Made by a program: the position numbers and the translations under genes. A DNA stretch of 64,000 nt from Cellulomonas cellasea (GTDB taxonomy: Bacteria > Actinomycetota > Actinomycetes > Actinomycetales > Cellulomonadaceae), in the NCBI RefSeq assembly GCF_030372105.1, contig NZ_JAUDBQ010000004.1, positions 62,001 to 126,000 on the forward strand, written 5' to 3'. A model generated the notes under the pieces. The model saw nothing but the letters and a program-made list of their open reading frames with translations, was not told the DNA's origin and did no database searches. Positions 1 through 8,653 of the stretch are shown here, piece by piece. The first letter of the stretch is position 1, and the number at the start of each line of letters is the position of its first letter.

Positions 1-1218
1 GGACACCTGCGCTGTGCCGTCGGCGAGCGCCCCCGCGCCGGTGGCGAGCTCGTCGGCCCCGTTCGAGAGGGTTCCGAGCCCGGTGCTGAGCGCCGACGCG
101 CCCTGGGCGACCTGGGCCGCGCCCGCGTCGAGCTGGGCGAGCTGCCCCGACATGGCGGCGAGGGTCGTGCTGCTGGGCAGCTGGGACTGGGCCTGCTGGA
201 GTGCGGTGAGGAGCTGGGACGCCGTGGCGTCTCCCGCAGAGGCGCGGGCCCCGAGGTAGCCGCCGATCTGGGTCAGGCCGGACTGGAGCCCGGGGAGGGC
301 CGACGTGAGCGAGCCGACCTGCGTGACGGTGCTGTGCACACCCGCGGCGACGTCGCCCGCACCACTGGCGAGGGTGGTCGAGGAGGACGCGGCGGACGCG
401 GCCCCGTCGGCCAGCGAGCGGGCCCCGGTGGACAGGCTCGCCGCGCCGTCTGCTGCCGCGGCGGCGCCGGAGGCGAGCGTGCCCGCGCCCGTCGCGACCT
501 GCTGCGAGCCGGTGGCGAGGGTTTGCGAGCCTGAGACGAGCTGCTGCGAGCCGTCGGCGAGGGCGGCTGCGCCCGCGGCTGCGCTCGCGGCGCCGTCGGC
601 GACCTCGTGCGCGCCGTCGGCGAGCTGGCCGCCCGCCGCGCGCAGGGTCAGGGCCCCGTCGGAGGCTTGCGCGAACCCGTCGCGCGCCGAGCCGAGGCCC
701 ACGAGCACCTGGTCGACGACCTGCTCGCCGATCGTCGCGGACACCGCGGACTGGATCTGCGTCATGGCGCTGCGGCCGAGGGTCGAGGCGAGGAACGAGT
801 TCGCGTCGTTGTAGGTCACCAGGAGTTGGGCGGTGGTGGGCGAGTCGCCCGCCGCCGAGGCGATGTCGGCGGAGAAGTCCTCGGGCACTGTCACCGCGAA
901 GTAGTACGTGCCGTCGGAGACGCCCTCGGCGGCCTCCTCGGCGTCGACCTCGACCCAGCCGAGGTCGCCCGACTCGACGAGCCGTGTGGTCACGTCGGCG
1001 CCGGCGTCGAGCCGCTCGCCGTCCACGTCGGCGCCCTGGTCGGCGTTGACGAGCGCGACGGGGAGCCGGTCCATGTTGCCGGTCGGGTCCCAGAAGGCCC
1101 AGAGGTAGAGCGCTCCGTAGAGCAGGGGGACGAGGATCATCGCGGCGACGGCGAGCCGGGGGAGCCGGCCGCGGCGGAACCGGCGGAGCTCGGTTCCGGT
1201 CGAGGTGAGGGAGAGCAT
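1..1218 (-). CDS. YhgE/Pip family membrane protein, N-terminal part
   Basis: The frame is open from an ATG at 1218 to the window edge, giving 406 residues of a larger protein. The N-terminus is short and basic, then one membrane helix follows at about residues 20-40 (LAVAAMILVPLLYGALYLWA). An extracellular domain comes next, and then a long run of short repeats of the form L-x-x-G-A/S, typical of the YhgE/Pip (phage infection protein) family of ABC-2-like exporters. The C-terminal membrane helices expected for the family would lie beyond the window. The adjacent upstream gene encodes an ABC-like ATPase, so the two probably act as one envelope transport or sorting unit. The substrate is unknown. 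The family call is firm; the function is not. Confidence 0.85.
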   Translation of the reverse strand, partial: MLSLTSTGTELRRFRRGRLPRLAVAAMILVPLLYGALYLWAFWDPTGNMDRLPVALVNADQGADVDGERLDAGADVTTRLVESGDLGWVEVDAEEAAEGVSDGTYYFAVTVPEDFSADIASAAGDSPTTAQLLVTYNDANSFLASTLGRSAMTQIQSAVSATIGEQVVDQVLVGLGSARDGFAQASDGALTLRAAGGQLADGAHEVADGAASAAAGAAALADGSQQLVSGSQTLATGSQQVATGAGTLASGAAAAADGAASLSTGARSLADGAASAASSSTTLASGAGDVAAGVHSTVTQVGSLTSALPGLQSGLTQIGGYLGARASAGDATASQLLTALQQAQSQLPSSTTLAAMSGQLAQLDAGAAQVAQGASALSTGLGTLSNGADELATGAGALADGTAQVS

Positions 1219-1267
1219 CAGGGTCCTTCGAGGCGGGGGGCTGCGCGAGGCGCGCGGCGGGGAGGTG

Positions 1268-2065
1268 TCAGTCGGCGTGCAGGGCGCGCGGCCCGGTCGC
1301 GAGGGTGAGCTGCTCGGGGCGGCGGTCCCACCGCATGCGGGCGACTTCGTCGAGTGACGCGACCGACGCGATCACCGTGACGCCGCCCTGGGCGAGCGCC
1401 TCGAGCCGGGTCCACACGAACTGGCGGCGGACCGAGTCGTGCACCTGGTCGACGTCGTCGACCACGAGGAGCTCGGGCTGCTGCGCCATCGCGAGCGTGA
1501 CCCGCAGGAGCATCACGTCGACCTCGTCGAGGTCCCACACCAGGCTGTCGACGCGCGGCAGCGGCCGCTCGCCGAACACGGGCCGGGCGAGCCGCGCTAG
1601 CCCACGCTGGTCCACGCGTGGGGTGCGCCGGTACCAGGGGGAGAGCCAGGCGAGCCGCTCGCGGACGGTCTCGCCGACTGTCACGGACTCGTCGAGCTCG
1701 TCGATCCCGTGGAACCCGGCGATCGCCGCGCGGCGCTGCACCGCGGTGCGGCGGCGTGGCAGCGGCTCGCCGAGCACCGTCAGCGAGCTCGCCTTGTCGG
1801 GGACCATGCGGCCAGCGAGGGTGAGCAGCAGGCTCGAGCGGCCGCCGCCCTGGGGCGCCTGGACCACGAGGAGGGCCCCTCGGGGGATCTCGAGGTCGAG
1901 GGGGCCGTAGACGAGGCCGCGGGCGCCGTGCAGGGCGAGGCCGCGGGCCCGGACGGCGAGTCCGGTGGGCTGCCGTGATGTGGCGGGGGAGCCGGTGTCG
2001 GGATCCAGCTGCTCGGTGGGGAGAGCGGCGGCGCCGTCGTGGCGGCTCTGGATGGCGTGCTGCAC
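1268..2065 (-). CDS. ABC transporter-like ATP-binding protein with altered Walker A
   Basis: 265 residues from a GTG start with a purine-rich site (GAAGGG) upstream. The fold is an ABC ATPase, but the P-loop near residue 70 reads APQGGGRSS, so arginine stands where the catalytic lysine should be. The Walker B region reads LLVVDDVDQ, with aspartate in place of the catalytic glutamate, and no clear LSGGQ signature is visible. It lies about 50 bases upstream of the YhgE/Pip gene on the same strand and should be co-transcribed with it. This pairing is common in actinobacteria, usually with a TetR regulator. The altered residues suggest weak or no ATP hydrolysis. A palindromic operator sits just before the start. 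It could energise or merely gate the membrane partner. Confidence 0.75.
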   Translation of the reverse strand: MQHAIQSRHDGAAALPTEQLDPDTGSPATSRQPTGLAVRARGLALHGARGLVYGPLDLEIPRGALLVVQAPQGGGRSSLLLTLAGRMVPDKASSLTVLGEPLPRRRTAVQRRAAIAGFHGIDELDESVTVGETVRERLAWLSPWYRRTPRVDQRGLARLARPVFGERPLPRVDSLVWDLDEVDVMLLRVTLAMAQQPELLVVDDVDQVHDSVRRQFVWTRLEALAQGGVTVIASVASLDEVARMRWDRRPEQLTLATGPRALHAD

Positions 2066-2083
2066 GGTGTGCCCTTCGCAGTT

Positions 2084-2103
2084 TGAACTGACCGGTCAGT
2101 ACA
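2084..2103. promoter_or_regulatory. TetR-type operator palindrome
   Basis: A perfect 14-base palindrome, ACTGACCGGTCAGT at 2087-2100, extends to 20 bases with only one mismatched pair. It lies 19-38 bases upstream of the GTG of the leftward ABC-like gene. Symmetry and length are typical of TetR-family operators. No TetR gene is in the window; it may lie past the YhgE/Pip gene beyond the left edge. Confidence 0.7.
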
Positions 2104-2262
2104 AAGTAAGTCGGGCGCGCGGCCCGCCGCAACCGAGAAGGGGCCGACGCAGAGTTCCGTCCGTCACACGACGAGGGGTCTCCCACGGGCCGGATCGGCG
2201 CCGCGTCCTCGCCGCGCCTGGACCTCGAAACGCATGCCCCGCGCGCATGAAACAATCCCGCC

Positions 2263-2751
2263 ATGGCGATGAGAGAGATCCGCACGGTCGGCGACCCGGT
2301 CCTGCGCACCCCCTGCGACCCGATCACCACTGTCGACGAGCGCGTCCGCTCGCTCGTCGTGGACCTTGTCGAGACCGTCGACTACGAAGGCCGGGCCGGC
2401 CTCGCCGCCAACCAGATCGGCGTGAACCTCCGGGCGTTCTCCTGGAACATCGACGACGAGGTCGGCTACGTGCTGAACCCGACGATCGTGGAGCTGTCCG
2501 ACGACTACCAGGACGGCGACGAGGGCTGCCTCTCCGTGCCGGGCCTCTGGTACCCGACGCGCCGCGCGTGGTACGCCCGCGTGGTCGGCGTCGACCTGGA
2601 CGGCAACGAGGTCGTCGTCGAGGGCACCGAGCTCATGGCCCGGTGCCTGCAGCATGAGGTCGACCACCTCGACGGGATGCTCTACCTGGACCGCCTCGAC
2701 CGCGCCGTCCGCAAGAAGGCCATGCGCGCCATCCGGGAGCAGCTCGCCTGA
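2263..2751 (+). CDS. def: Peptide deformylase
   Basis: 162 residues. Removes the N-formyl group from nascent proteins using a bound Fe2+ or Zn2+. All three family motifs are visible: GLAANQIG near residue 46, EGCLSVPG near residue 88 with the metal-binding cysteine, and HEVDHLDG near residue 131 with the two metal-binding histidines and the catalytic glutamate. Length is normal for an actinobacterial enzyme. The gene stands alone on the plus strand, divergent from the YhgE/ABC pair. A second deformylase elsewhere in the genome would be usual in this group. The call is secure. Confidence 0.96.
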   Translation: MAMREIRTVGDPVLRTPCDPITTVDERVRSLVVDLVETVDYEGRAGLAANQIGVNLRAFSWNIDDEVGYVLNPTIVELSDDYQDGDEGCLSVPGLWYPTRRAWYARVVGVDLDGNEVVVEGTELMARCLQHEVDHLDGMLYLDRLDRAVRKKAMRAIREQLA

Positions 2752-2916
2752 CCCAGCGGTTCCATCCGAGAAATCGGGGCGATTCGCCCGACGGCTGGCG
2801 CCACGTCCCAGCCGTCGGGCATGCTGTCCCCAGCACGCCGCGAGACTGTGCCGCAACTCCCGGGAACGGGCTGAGGTCGTTGGGGAAGACGAACCTCGAT
2901 CCGTCAGGAGGGCGAC

Positions 2917-3417
2917 ATGGCAGGTGCGATCACCCGCGGTGTACTTTTCGTGCACTCAGCGCCGCGTGCGCTGTGCCCGCACTTGGAGTGGGCAGCAGGG
3001 AATCTTCTGGGGACCCGTGTGTCCCTGGACTGGACGCCGCAGCCCGCAGCGCGCGGCATGTACCGCGCTGAGCACTCGTGGCAGGGCACGCAGGGGACGG
3101 GCGCGCGCCTCGCCTCGGCGCTGCGCGGCTGGACCCACCTGCGGTACGAGGTGACGGAGGAGGCCAGCCACGGCTCCGACGGCGCCCGGTGGAGCCACAC
3201 GCCCGAGCTCGGGATCTTCCACGCGGCCACCGACGTGCACGGCAACGTCGTGGTCCCCGAGGACCGCATCCGCGCGGCGCTCACCCACGCTGCCGACCCG
3301 GCCCGGCTGCGGGCCGAGCTGGACCTCGCACTGGGCCAGGCGTGGGACGACGAGCTCGAGCCCTTCCGCTACGCCGGAGCCGGAGCCCCCGTGCGCTGGC
3401 TGCACCGCGTCGGCTGA
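2917..3417 (+). CDS. DUF3145 family protein
   Basis: 166 residues, preceded by a strong ribosome site (GGAGGG, 6 bases before the ATG). The sequence begins MAGAITRGVLFVHSAPRALC and matches my memory of the actinobacterial DUF3145 family, which is commonly encoded next to the fatty acid synthesis genes, as here. There is no signal peptide, membrane segment or recognisable catalytic motif. The gene converges on fabF across a perfect hairpin. The function is unknown; conservation of position beside fab genes hints at a role linked to lipid or cofactor metabolism, but that is inference only. Confidence 0.8.
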   Translation: MAGAITRGVLFVHSAPRALCPHLEWAAGNLLGTRVSLDWTPQPAARGMYRAEHSWQGTQGTGARLASALRGWTHLRYEVTEEASHGSDGARWSHTPELGIFHAATDVHGNVVVPEDRIRAALTHAADPARLRAELDLALGQAWDDELEPFRYAGAGAPVRWLHRVG

Positions 3418-3443
3418 CGGCGCCTCGACGGATCAGACAGCAC

Positions 3444-3476
3444 AACGGCCCCGACGCTCATCGCGTCGGGGCCGTT
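3444..3476. terminator. Bidirectional hairpin terminator
   Basis: A perfect 14-base-pair stem (3444-3457 with 3463-3476) with a five-base loop lies between the convergent DUF3145 and fabF genes. The stem ends in AA/TT pairs but has no long T tract, as is usual at high GC. It can serve both genes. Confidence 0.85.
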
Positions 3477-3503
3477 CTGCTGAGCGGCGTCGAATGGGCG
3501 CCC

Positions 3504-4748
3504 TCAGGCGCTCGTCACGACCAGTGCCACGTTGTGGCCGCCGAAGCCGAACGAGTTGTTGATCGCCGCCACCTGGCCGGAGCGCAGGTCGCGCGGCTTG
3601 TCCCGCACGAGGTCCAGCACGAGCTCCGGGTCGGGGTCCGTGACGTTGATCGTCGGGGGAGCGGTGCGCTCCGCGAGCGCCAACACGGTGAAGATCGTCT
3701 CCAGCGCCCCCGCCCCGCCGAGCAGGTGCCCCGTCATCGACTTGGTGGCCGAGAGCGCGACCTGGTCCGCGTCCGCGCCCAACACGTCACGGACGCCGCG
3801 CGCCTCGATGAGGTCGCCGACCACCGTCGAGGTGGCGTGGGCGTTCACATGCACCACGTCGGAGGTCGCGACCTGCGCGTCGGCCAGCGCCTGCCGCATC
3901 GCCGCGATCTGACCGCGGCCACTCGGCTCCGGCGAGGTGATGTGATACCCGTCGCTGCTCAGCCCGACCCCGGAGATGCGGGCGTACACGCGGGCGCCAC
4001 GGGCCGCCGCGTGCTCGGCGCTCTCGAGGACCACCACGGCGGCGCCCTCGCCCAGCACGAAGCCGTCGCGGCTCACGTCGTAGGGGCGCGAGGCCCCAGC
4101 AGGATCGTCGTTGCGCAACGAGACGGTGCGCGACGCGGCGAACGCGGCGATCGGCAACGGGTGGATCGCGGCCTCGGTTCCGCCAGCCACCACCACGTCG
4201 GCCCGGCCGGAGCGGATCATCTCGACCGCGTAGCCGATCGCCTCGGCGCCTGAGGCGCACGCGGAGACCAGGGCATGGGCGCCCGCGCGGGCGCCGAGCT
4301 CCAGTTCGACATAAGCGGCGGGGGAGTTGGGCATGAGCATGGGCACCGTCATCGGCAGGACGCGCCGGGCGCCCTTCTCCCGCAGCGTGTCCCAGCCGTC
4401 GAGCGTGGTCCAGATGCCGCCGATACCCGAGGACACCACGGCGCCGAGCCGGTCGGGGTCGACCTCGGGCTTGCCGGCGTCGCCCCAGGCCTCGCGCGTC
4501 GCGATGATCGCGTACTGCGCGGAGGGGTCCATGCGCTTGATCTCCTGGCGCGGGAGCACCTCGGAGGGGTGGACCTTGATCTGCGCCGCGAAGGTCACAG
4601 GGAGGTCATACGTCTCGACCCAGTCGTTCTCGAAGGGCCGGGCGCCGGACTCACCGGCGAGGGCAGCGCGCCAGGTGCTGGCCACATCCCCGCCCAGCGG
4701 CGTGGTGGCGCCCAGGCCGGTGACGACGACGTCGGTGACGGGGGTCAT
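3504..4748 (-). CDS. fabF: Beta-ketoacyl-ACP synthase II (KAS II)
   Basis: 414 residues. Condenses malonyl-ACP with acyl-ACP in FAS-II chain elongation. The active-site cysteine is in SACASGAEA near residue 164; the two catalytic histidines are in HVNAHATST and in NNSFGFGGHN near the C-terminus, all as expected for KAS II. It is the last gene of the leftward fabD-fabH-acpP-fabF operon, 112 bases after acpP, and ends at a strong hairpin shared with the convergent DUF3145 gene. The start ATG at 4748 gives the standard N-terminus (VVVTGLGATTPLG). The call is secure. Confidence 0.96.
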   Translation of the reverse strand: MTPVTDVVVTGLGATTPLGGDVASTWRAALAGESGARPFENDWVETYDLPVTFAAQIKVHPSEVLPRQEIKRMDPSAQYAIIATREAWGDAGKPEVDPDRLGAVVSSGIGGIWTTLDGWDTLREKGARRVLPMTVPMLMPNSPAAYVELELGARAGAHALVSACASGAEAIGYAVEMIRSGRADVVVAGGTEAAIHPLPIAAFAASRTVSLRNDDPAGASRPYDVSRDGFVLGEGAAVVVLESAEHAAARGARVYARISGVGLSSDGYHITSPEPSGRGQIAAMRQALADAQVATSDVVHVNAHATSTVVGDLIEARGVRDVLGADADQVALSATKSMTGHLLGGAGALETIFTVLALAERTAPPTINVTDPDPELVLDLVRDKPRDLRSGQVAAINNSFGFGGHNVALVVTSA

Positions 4749-4860
4749 TGGCTGCTCCAGTTCGATGGGTGTGCGGCCAGGACCCGGCCGTCAAGGCGCC
4801 GGTGGACGGCGCCGCGACGGCCAGGCCTGGACGCGGTCGAGCATGTGGGGCTGGCGAGGA

Positions 4861-5109
4861 TCAGGCCTGCGCCTTGGCGATGAAGTTCACGGCGTCGCCG
4901 ACGGTCGCGAGGTTCTTGACCTCGTCGTCGGGGATCCGCACGTCGAACTTCTCCTCGGCGAGGGTCACGATCGTCATCATCGACAGCGAGTCGATGTCGA
5001 GGTCGTCGGTGAAGGACTTCTCGGGCAGGACGGAGTCGGTGGGAAGGCCGGTCTCCTCGCTGACGATCTCGGCCAGTCCGGCCAGGATCTCCTGCTCGCT
5101 GTGCGCCAT
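4861..5109 (-). CDS. acpP: Acyl carrier protein
   Basis: 82 residues, acidic, with the phosphopantetheine attachment serine at residue 41 in the motif DIDSLSMM. It carries growing acyl chains among the FAS-II enzymes encoded on both sides. It lies between fabH (about 75 bases upstream) and fabF in the same operon, and the ribosome site GGAGAA precedes the ATG. Length and motif are standard. Confidence 0.96.
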   Translation of the reverse strand: MAHSEQEILAGLAEIVSEETGLPTDSVLPEKSFTDDLDIDSLSMMTIVTLAEEKFDVRIPDDEVKNLATVGDAVNFIAKAQA

Positions 5110-5185
5110 CGGTGTTCTCCTTGGTTGGGTGATGCGGGGGTGAACGGGGCTGAACGCTACCGGGCGGCGAACGCCGCCGGGGCGG

Positions 5186-6190
5186 TCAGGGCAGGACGAC
5201 GACCTGGGCGGCGTAGACGAGGCCGGCGCCGAAGCCGATCTGCAGGGCCAGCGCGCCGCTCGACACCTCGCCCTCGCGCAGCAGCCGCTCGGTCGCGAGC
5301 GGGATGGAGGCGGCCGATGTGTTGCCGGTGTCGGCGATGTCGCGGGCGACCGCGACCGACTCGGGCAGCTTGAGCTGCTTGATCATCTGGTCGATGATCC
5401 GCATGTTCGCCTGGTGGGGGATGAACGCGTCGATCTGGTCGGCGGTGACTCCCGCGGCGTCCAGGGCGCGCTGCGCGACGGGGGCCATCTGCCACACCGC
5501 CCACTTGAAGACGCTCTGGCCCTCCTGGCGCAGGGTGGGCCAGCCAGCGCCATTGTCCCGGGTGTCGAGCCAGGAGTGCGTCTGGCGGATCGCCTGGGAC
5601 TGCGAGCCGTCCGATCCCCACACCGTGGGCCCGATGCCGGGGAAGTCCGAGGCGCCGATGACCACGGCGCCCGCGCCGTCGCCGAGCAGGAAGGAGATGC
5701 TGCGGTCCGTCGGGTCGACGAAGTCGCTCATCTTCTCGGCGCCGATCACCAGCACGTTGCGCGCTGCGCCGGAGCGGACCAGCGCGTCGGCCTGCCCGAT
5801 GCCGTAGCAGTAGCCCGCGCAGGCCGCCGAGATGTCGTAGGCCGCGGCGGGCGTGGCGCCCACCCGGTCGGCGAGGACCGCGGCGGCGGACGGCGTCTGG
5901 TGGAAGTAGGTGACGGTGGAGACCAGCACCGCGTCGATGTCGGCGCCGGTGAGCCCGGCGTCCTTGATCGCCGCGTTGGCGGCCTCCTCGGCGAGGTCGA
6001 GCACGCCGGTGCCCTCGGCGGCGCGGCGCCGCGTGACGATGCCGGTGCGCTGGCGGATCCACTCGTCGGAGGAGTCGATCGGGCCGGCCAAGTCGTCATT
6101 GGTCACGACGCGCTCGCCGCGCATGACGCCCAGCCCGAGGATGCGGGAGTGCGCCGGTCCGGTGGACTGCGTGAGGGTGGGACGGGTCAC
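5186..6190 (-). CDS. fabH: Beta-ketoacyl-ACP synthase III (KAS III)
   Basis: 334 residues from a GTG start. Starts fatty acid synthesis by condensing acyl-CoA with malonyl-ACP. The Cys-His-Asn triad is visible: ISAACAGYCYG near residue 122, IPHQANMRIID, and TGNTSAASIP. The start is fixed by a four-base GTGA overlap with the fabD stop at 6187-6190, a sign of translational coupling. A longer reading of the same frame up to 7153 is only out-of-frame fabD sequence. In actinomycetes the substrate choice of FabH sets the share of branched fatty acids; that choice cannot be read here. Confidence 0.95.
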   Translation of the reverse strand: MTRPTLTQSTGPAHSRILGLGVMRGERVVTNDDLAGPIDSSDEWIRQRTGIVTRRRAAEGTGVLDLAEEAANAAIKDAGLTGADIDAVLVSTVTYFHQTPSAAAVLADRVGATPAAAYDISAACAGYCYGIGQADALVRSGAARNVLVIGAEKMSDFVDPTDRSISFLLGDGAGAVVIGASDFPGIGPTVWGSDGSQSQAIRQTHSWLDTRDNGAGWPTLRQEGQSVFKWAVWQMAPVAQRALDAAGVTADQIDAFIPHQANMRIIDQMIKQLKLPESVAVARDIADTGNTSAASIPLATERLLREGEVSSGALALQIGFGAGLVYAAQVVVLP

Positions 6191-7167
6191 GAGGAGGCCT
6201 CCTGGCTGATCGGGGCAGCGTGGCGGGCGATGAGGTCGCGGGCGGCCTCGATGTCGGTCGGAGACTTGAGCGCCACCGTCTCCACCCCGGGCAGCGTACG
6301 CCGGGCCAGGCCCGTGAGGACCCCGCCGGGGGCGAGCTCGAGCAGGCCCGTGACGCCGAGCCGCTGCATCGTCTCTTGGCACAGGTCCCAGCGCACGGGC
6401 GCGACGATCTGCTGCGCGATGCGGTGCAGCACGTCGGAGGCGGAGCCCAGCGGGCCGTGCTCGCCCGGCAGGTCGCCGTAGGCGGCGCCGTCGGCGTCGG
6501 AGAGCAGCACCAGGCGGGGGTCCTGGGCGGCGCGGCTGGCGGCCACCGGGGCGAAGCCGTCGAGCGCGGGCTGCATGAACGGGGTGTGGAACGCCCCCGC
6601 GACCTGGAGCGGGATGACCCGCGCCCGGGCCGGCGGGTTCTGGGCGAGCGACGCGAGGCCCTCCAGCGCGCCGGCGGCGACGACCTGGCCGCCTCCGTTG
6701 ACGTTCGCGGGCCACAGCCCCGCCTCGGCGATCGCCGCGAGGACCTGCTCCGGGTCGCCGCCGACGACGGCGCTCATGCCGGTGGGCTCGGCGGCCGCGG
6801 CCTGGGCCATCAGCGAGGCGCGCACGGTGACGAGGCTCACCGCGTCCTCGTCGGAGAGCACGCCCGCGACGGCCGCCGCGGTGAGCTCGCCGACGGAGTG
6901 GCCTGCGGTGACGCCCGCGACGGCGGCGGCGTCCTGGCCGTCGAGGACGGCGTGCAGCGAGATCAGCGACATCGCCACGATCAGCGGCTGCGCGACGGCG
7001 GTGTCCCGGATCGTCTCCGCGTCGGAGTCGACGCCGTGCGCCCTCAGGTCCAGCCCTGCGGCCTCGGAGAACGCGGCGACACGCCCGGCAACGCCCTCGA
7101 GATCGAGCCACGGGGCGAGCATTCCGGGGGACTGGGAGCCCTGACCTGGGCACACGATGGCAAGCAC
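6187..7167 (-). CDS. fabD: Malonyl-CoA:ACP transacylase
   Basis: 326 residues from a GTG start. Loads malonyl groups onto ACP. The N-terminus has the expected CPGQGSQSPGM, and the catalytic serine is in GHSVGELTAAA near residue 90. First gene of the fab operon, transcribed leftwards, 107 bases from the end of fasR. A CATAGT box ends six bases before the GTG, which would fit a leaderless transcript. The fasR-fabD gap is the natural place for an operator, but I see no clear palindrome other than GTCGAC at 7170-7175. Confidence 0.95.
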   Translation of the reverse strand: MLAIVCPGQGSQSPGMLAPWLDLEGVAGRVAAFSEAAGLDLRAHGVDSDAETIRDTAVAQPLIVAMSLISLHAVLDGQDAAAVAGVTAGHSVGELTAAAVAGVLSDEDAVSLVTVRASLMAQAAAAEPTGMSAVVGGDPEQVLAAIAEAGLWPANVNGGGQVVAAGALEGLASLAQNPPARARVIPLQVAGAFHTPFMQPALDGFAPVAASRAAQDPRLVLLSDADGAAYGDLPGEHGPLGSASDVLHRIAQQIVAPVRWDLCQETMQRLGVTGLLELAPGGVLTGLARRTLPGVETVALKSPTDIEAARDLIARHAAPISQEASS

Positions 7168-7274
7168 ACGTCGACTATGCCGTCCAGGGACCTTCGGGCG
7201 GTCCCCACGACGCGCACCAACCTTGGGTCAGGCGGTTGTGTCGACCCTACAAAGGCCCCAGTGCCCCCAGTTCC

Positions 7275-8537
7275 TCACCCGTCAGAGCCGAGTCGTCCCA
7301 GCGCAAGCGCCGTCTGCAGCACATAGGACTCGCGCGGGTCGAGCGGGTCCCAACCGGTGACGTCGGCGACCCGGCGCAGGCGGTAGCGGACCGTGTTGGG
7401 GTGCACGTACAGGGTGCGCGCGGCGGCCTCGAGCGAGCGGCCGGCGCCGAGGTATGCCGAGAGCGTCTCCAGCAGGGACCCGGTGCTCGCTGCGAGCGGG
7501 ACGTACGCCTGGGCCACCAGCATGCGGCGCGCGGTGGCGTCGCCGATGAGCACCCGCTCGGGCAGCAGGTCGTCGGCCTGCACTGGGCGCGGCGCCTGCT
7601 CCCAGGCCGGGGCCGCGATCAGCCCGGAGAACGCGGCACGCGCCGAGCGGGCCGAGTCGACGACATGCTGCACCGTCGGGCCGATCACCACGGGCCCGGG
7701 CCCGAACTTGGGCAGCAGCGAGACCGCCGCCGCCGCGAGGTCCCCCTCGCCGCCCAGGAAGACGACCAGCCGGTCTCCCTGTATCCCCACCAGGGCGTCC
7801 TCGGCGGCGCGGCGCGTGGCACGGCGGAGGTCGGCGGTGCGGACATCGTCCAGCGGAGACGTCGTGGTGCCCACCATCACGAGCGTCTGGCCCCGCCCCA
7901 CCCAGCCGAGCGCCGCCACCCGGGAGCGCAACGAGTCGTCCACGTCGCCGCGCACGAGCGCGTCCACGACGAGCGCCTCGAGGCGCGCGTCCCAGGCGCC
8001 GCGGCTCTCCGCCGCGCGGGCGTAGACCTCGGCGGCGGAGAACGCCACCTCCCGGGAGTACCGCAGGACGGCCTCCCGCAGGTCTCGCTCGGCGCCCGGC
8101 GCCGCGAGCTGGTCGCTGTGCTGCTCGACCACGTCGACGAGCACCCGGACGAGTTGGAGGGTGTGCTGCAACGAGATGGACCGGGTGAGCTCGGGCGGCG
8201 CCGCGGCGAAGATCTCCCCGACGGCGTGCGGCGGGGTCGACGGGTCGCTGAACCAGTCGACGAAGGCGTTGATGCCAGCCTGCGCCACGAGGCCGACCGA
8301 GGAGCGGTCCTCCGCCGGCAGCGCGCGGTACCAGTCGAGGTCCTCGTCGAGCCGGCGCATCGCGGCAGTCGTGAGCAGGGCGTTCCCGTCGCGCACACGA
8401 CGGAGTGTCTCGATGCCCGCGCGCTGCGCGGTCGCCGGGCGGGAGCTGACGGGGCCCACCGCCGCGTCGGCGTCGTGGTCGATCGCGGGCGTCTGCGCTC
8501 CGGCAGAGGGGGCGGGGTGGCGGCGCTGCGAGACCAT
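7275..8537 (-). CDS. fasR: PucR-type regulator of fatty acid synthesis (FasR-like)
   Basis: 420 residues when started at the ATG at 8537. The C-terminus holds the PucR helix-turn-helix (LYVHPNTVRYRLRRVADVTG), preceded by a GGDEF-like dimerisation region. The family and its position directly upstream of fabD match FasR, the activator of the fabDHPF operon in Streptomyces. An upstream TTG at 8603 is in frame but less likely. A TATGCT box at 8549-8544 ends six bases before the ATG, so the 8537 start is probably leaderless. The role in controlling this fab operon is inferred from position and family. Confidence 0.85.
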   Translation of the reverse strand: MVSQRRHPAPSAGAQTPAIDHDADAAVGPVSSRPATAQRAGIETLRRVRDGNALLTTAAMRRLDEDLDWYRALPAEDRSSVGLVAQAGINAFVDWFSDPSTPPHAVGEIFAAAPPELTRSISLQHTLQLVRVLVDVVEQHSDQLAAPGAERDLREAVLRYSREVAFSAAEVYARAAESRGAWDARLEALVVDALVRGDVDDSLRSRVAALGWVGRGQTLVMVGTTTSPLDDVRTADLRRATRRAAEDALVGIQGDRLVVFLGGEGDLAAAAVSLLPKFGPGPVVIGPTVQHVVDSARSARAAFSGLIAAPAWEQAPRPVQADDLLPERVLIGDATARRMLVAQAYVPLAASTGSLLETLSAYLGAGRSLEAAARTLYVHPNTVRYRLRRVADVTGWDPLDPRESYVLQTALALGRLGSDG

Positions 8538-8641
8538 GGGCCGAGCATAAGGGCCGAGTTGTGGGAAGTCGACAAAAGTGTGCGGGGCGCGAACCTGCGA
8601 CAACCCGGCGCGTGGGGGAGCGCGAGGCGGGGGTGAGCGAC

Positions 8642-8647
8642 TAAGGT
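8642..8647 (+). promoter_or_regulatory. -10 box of a leaderless transcript
   Basis: TAAGGT ends six bases before the ATG at 8654, so transcription should begin at or next to the start codon. No ribosome-binding site precedes that ATG, which fits leaderless translation. Confidence 0.45.
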
Positions 8648-8653
8648 CGCGTC

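Noticed and set aside
1218..2330. A 370-residue minus-strand open frame
   Set aside because: It overlaps the ABC-like gene in another frame and consists of Arg/Pro/Ala-rich low complexity.
5186..7153. A 655-residue open frame covering fabH and most of fabD
   Set aside because: Only the 5186-6190 part codes for a known protein (FabH). The rest is fabD sequence in another frame, of arginine-rich low complexity, and FabH starts at the GTG that overlaps the fabD stop.
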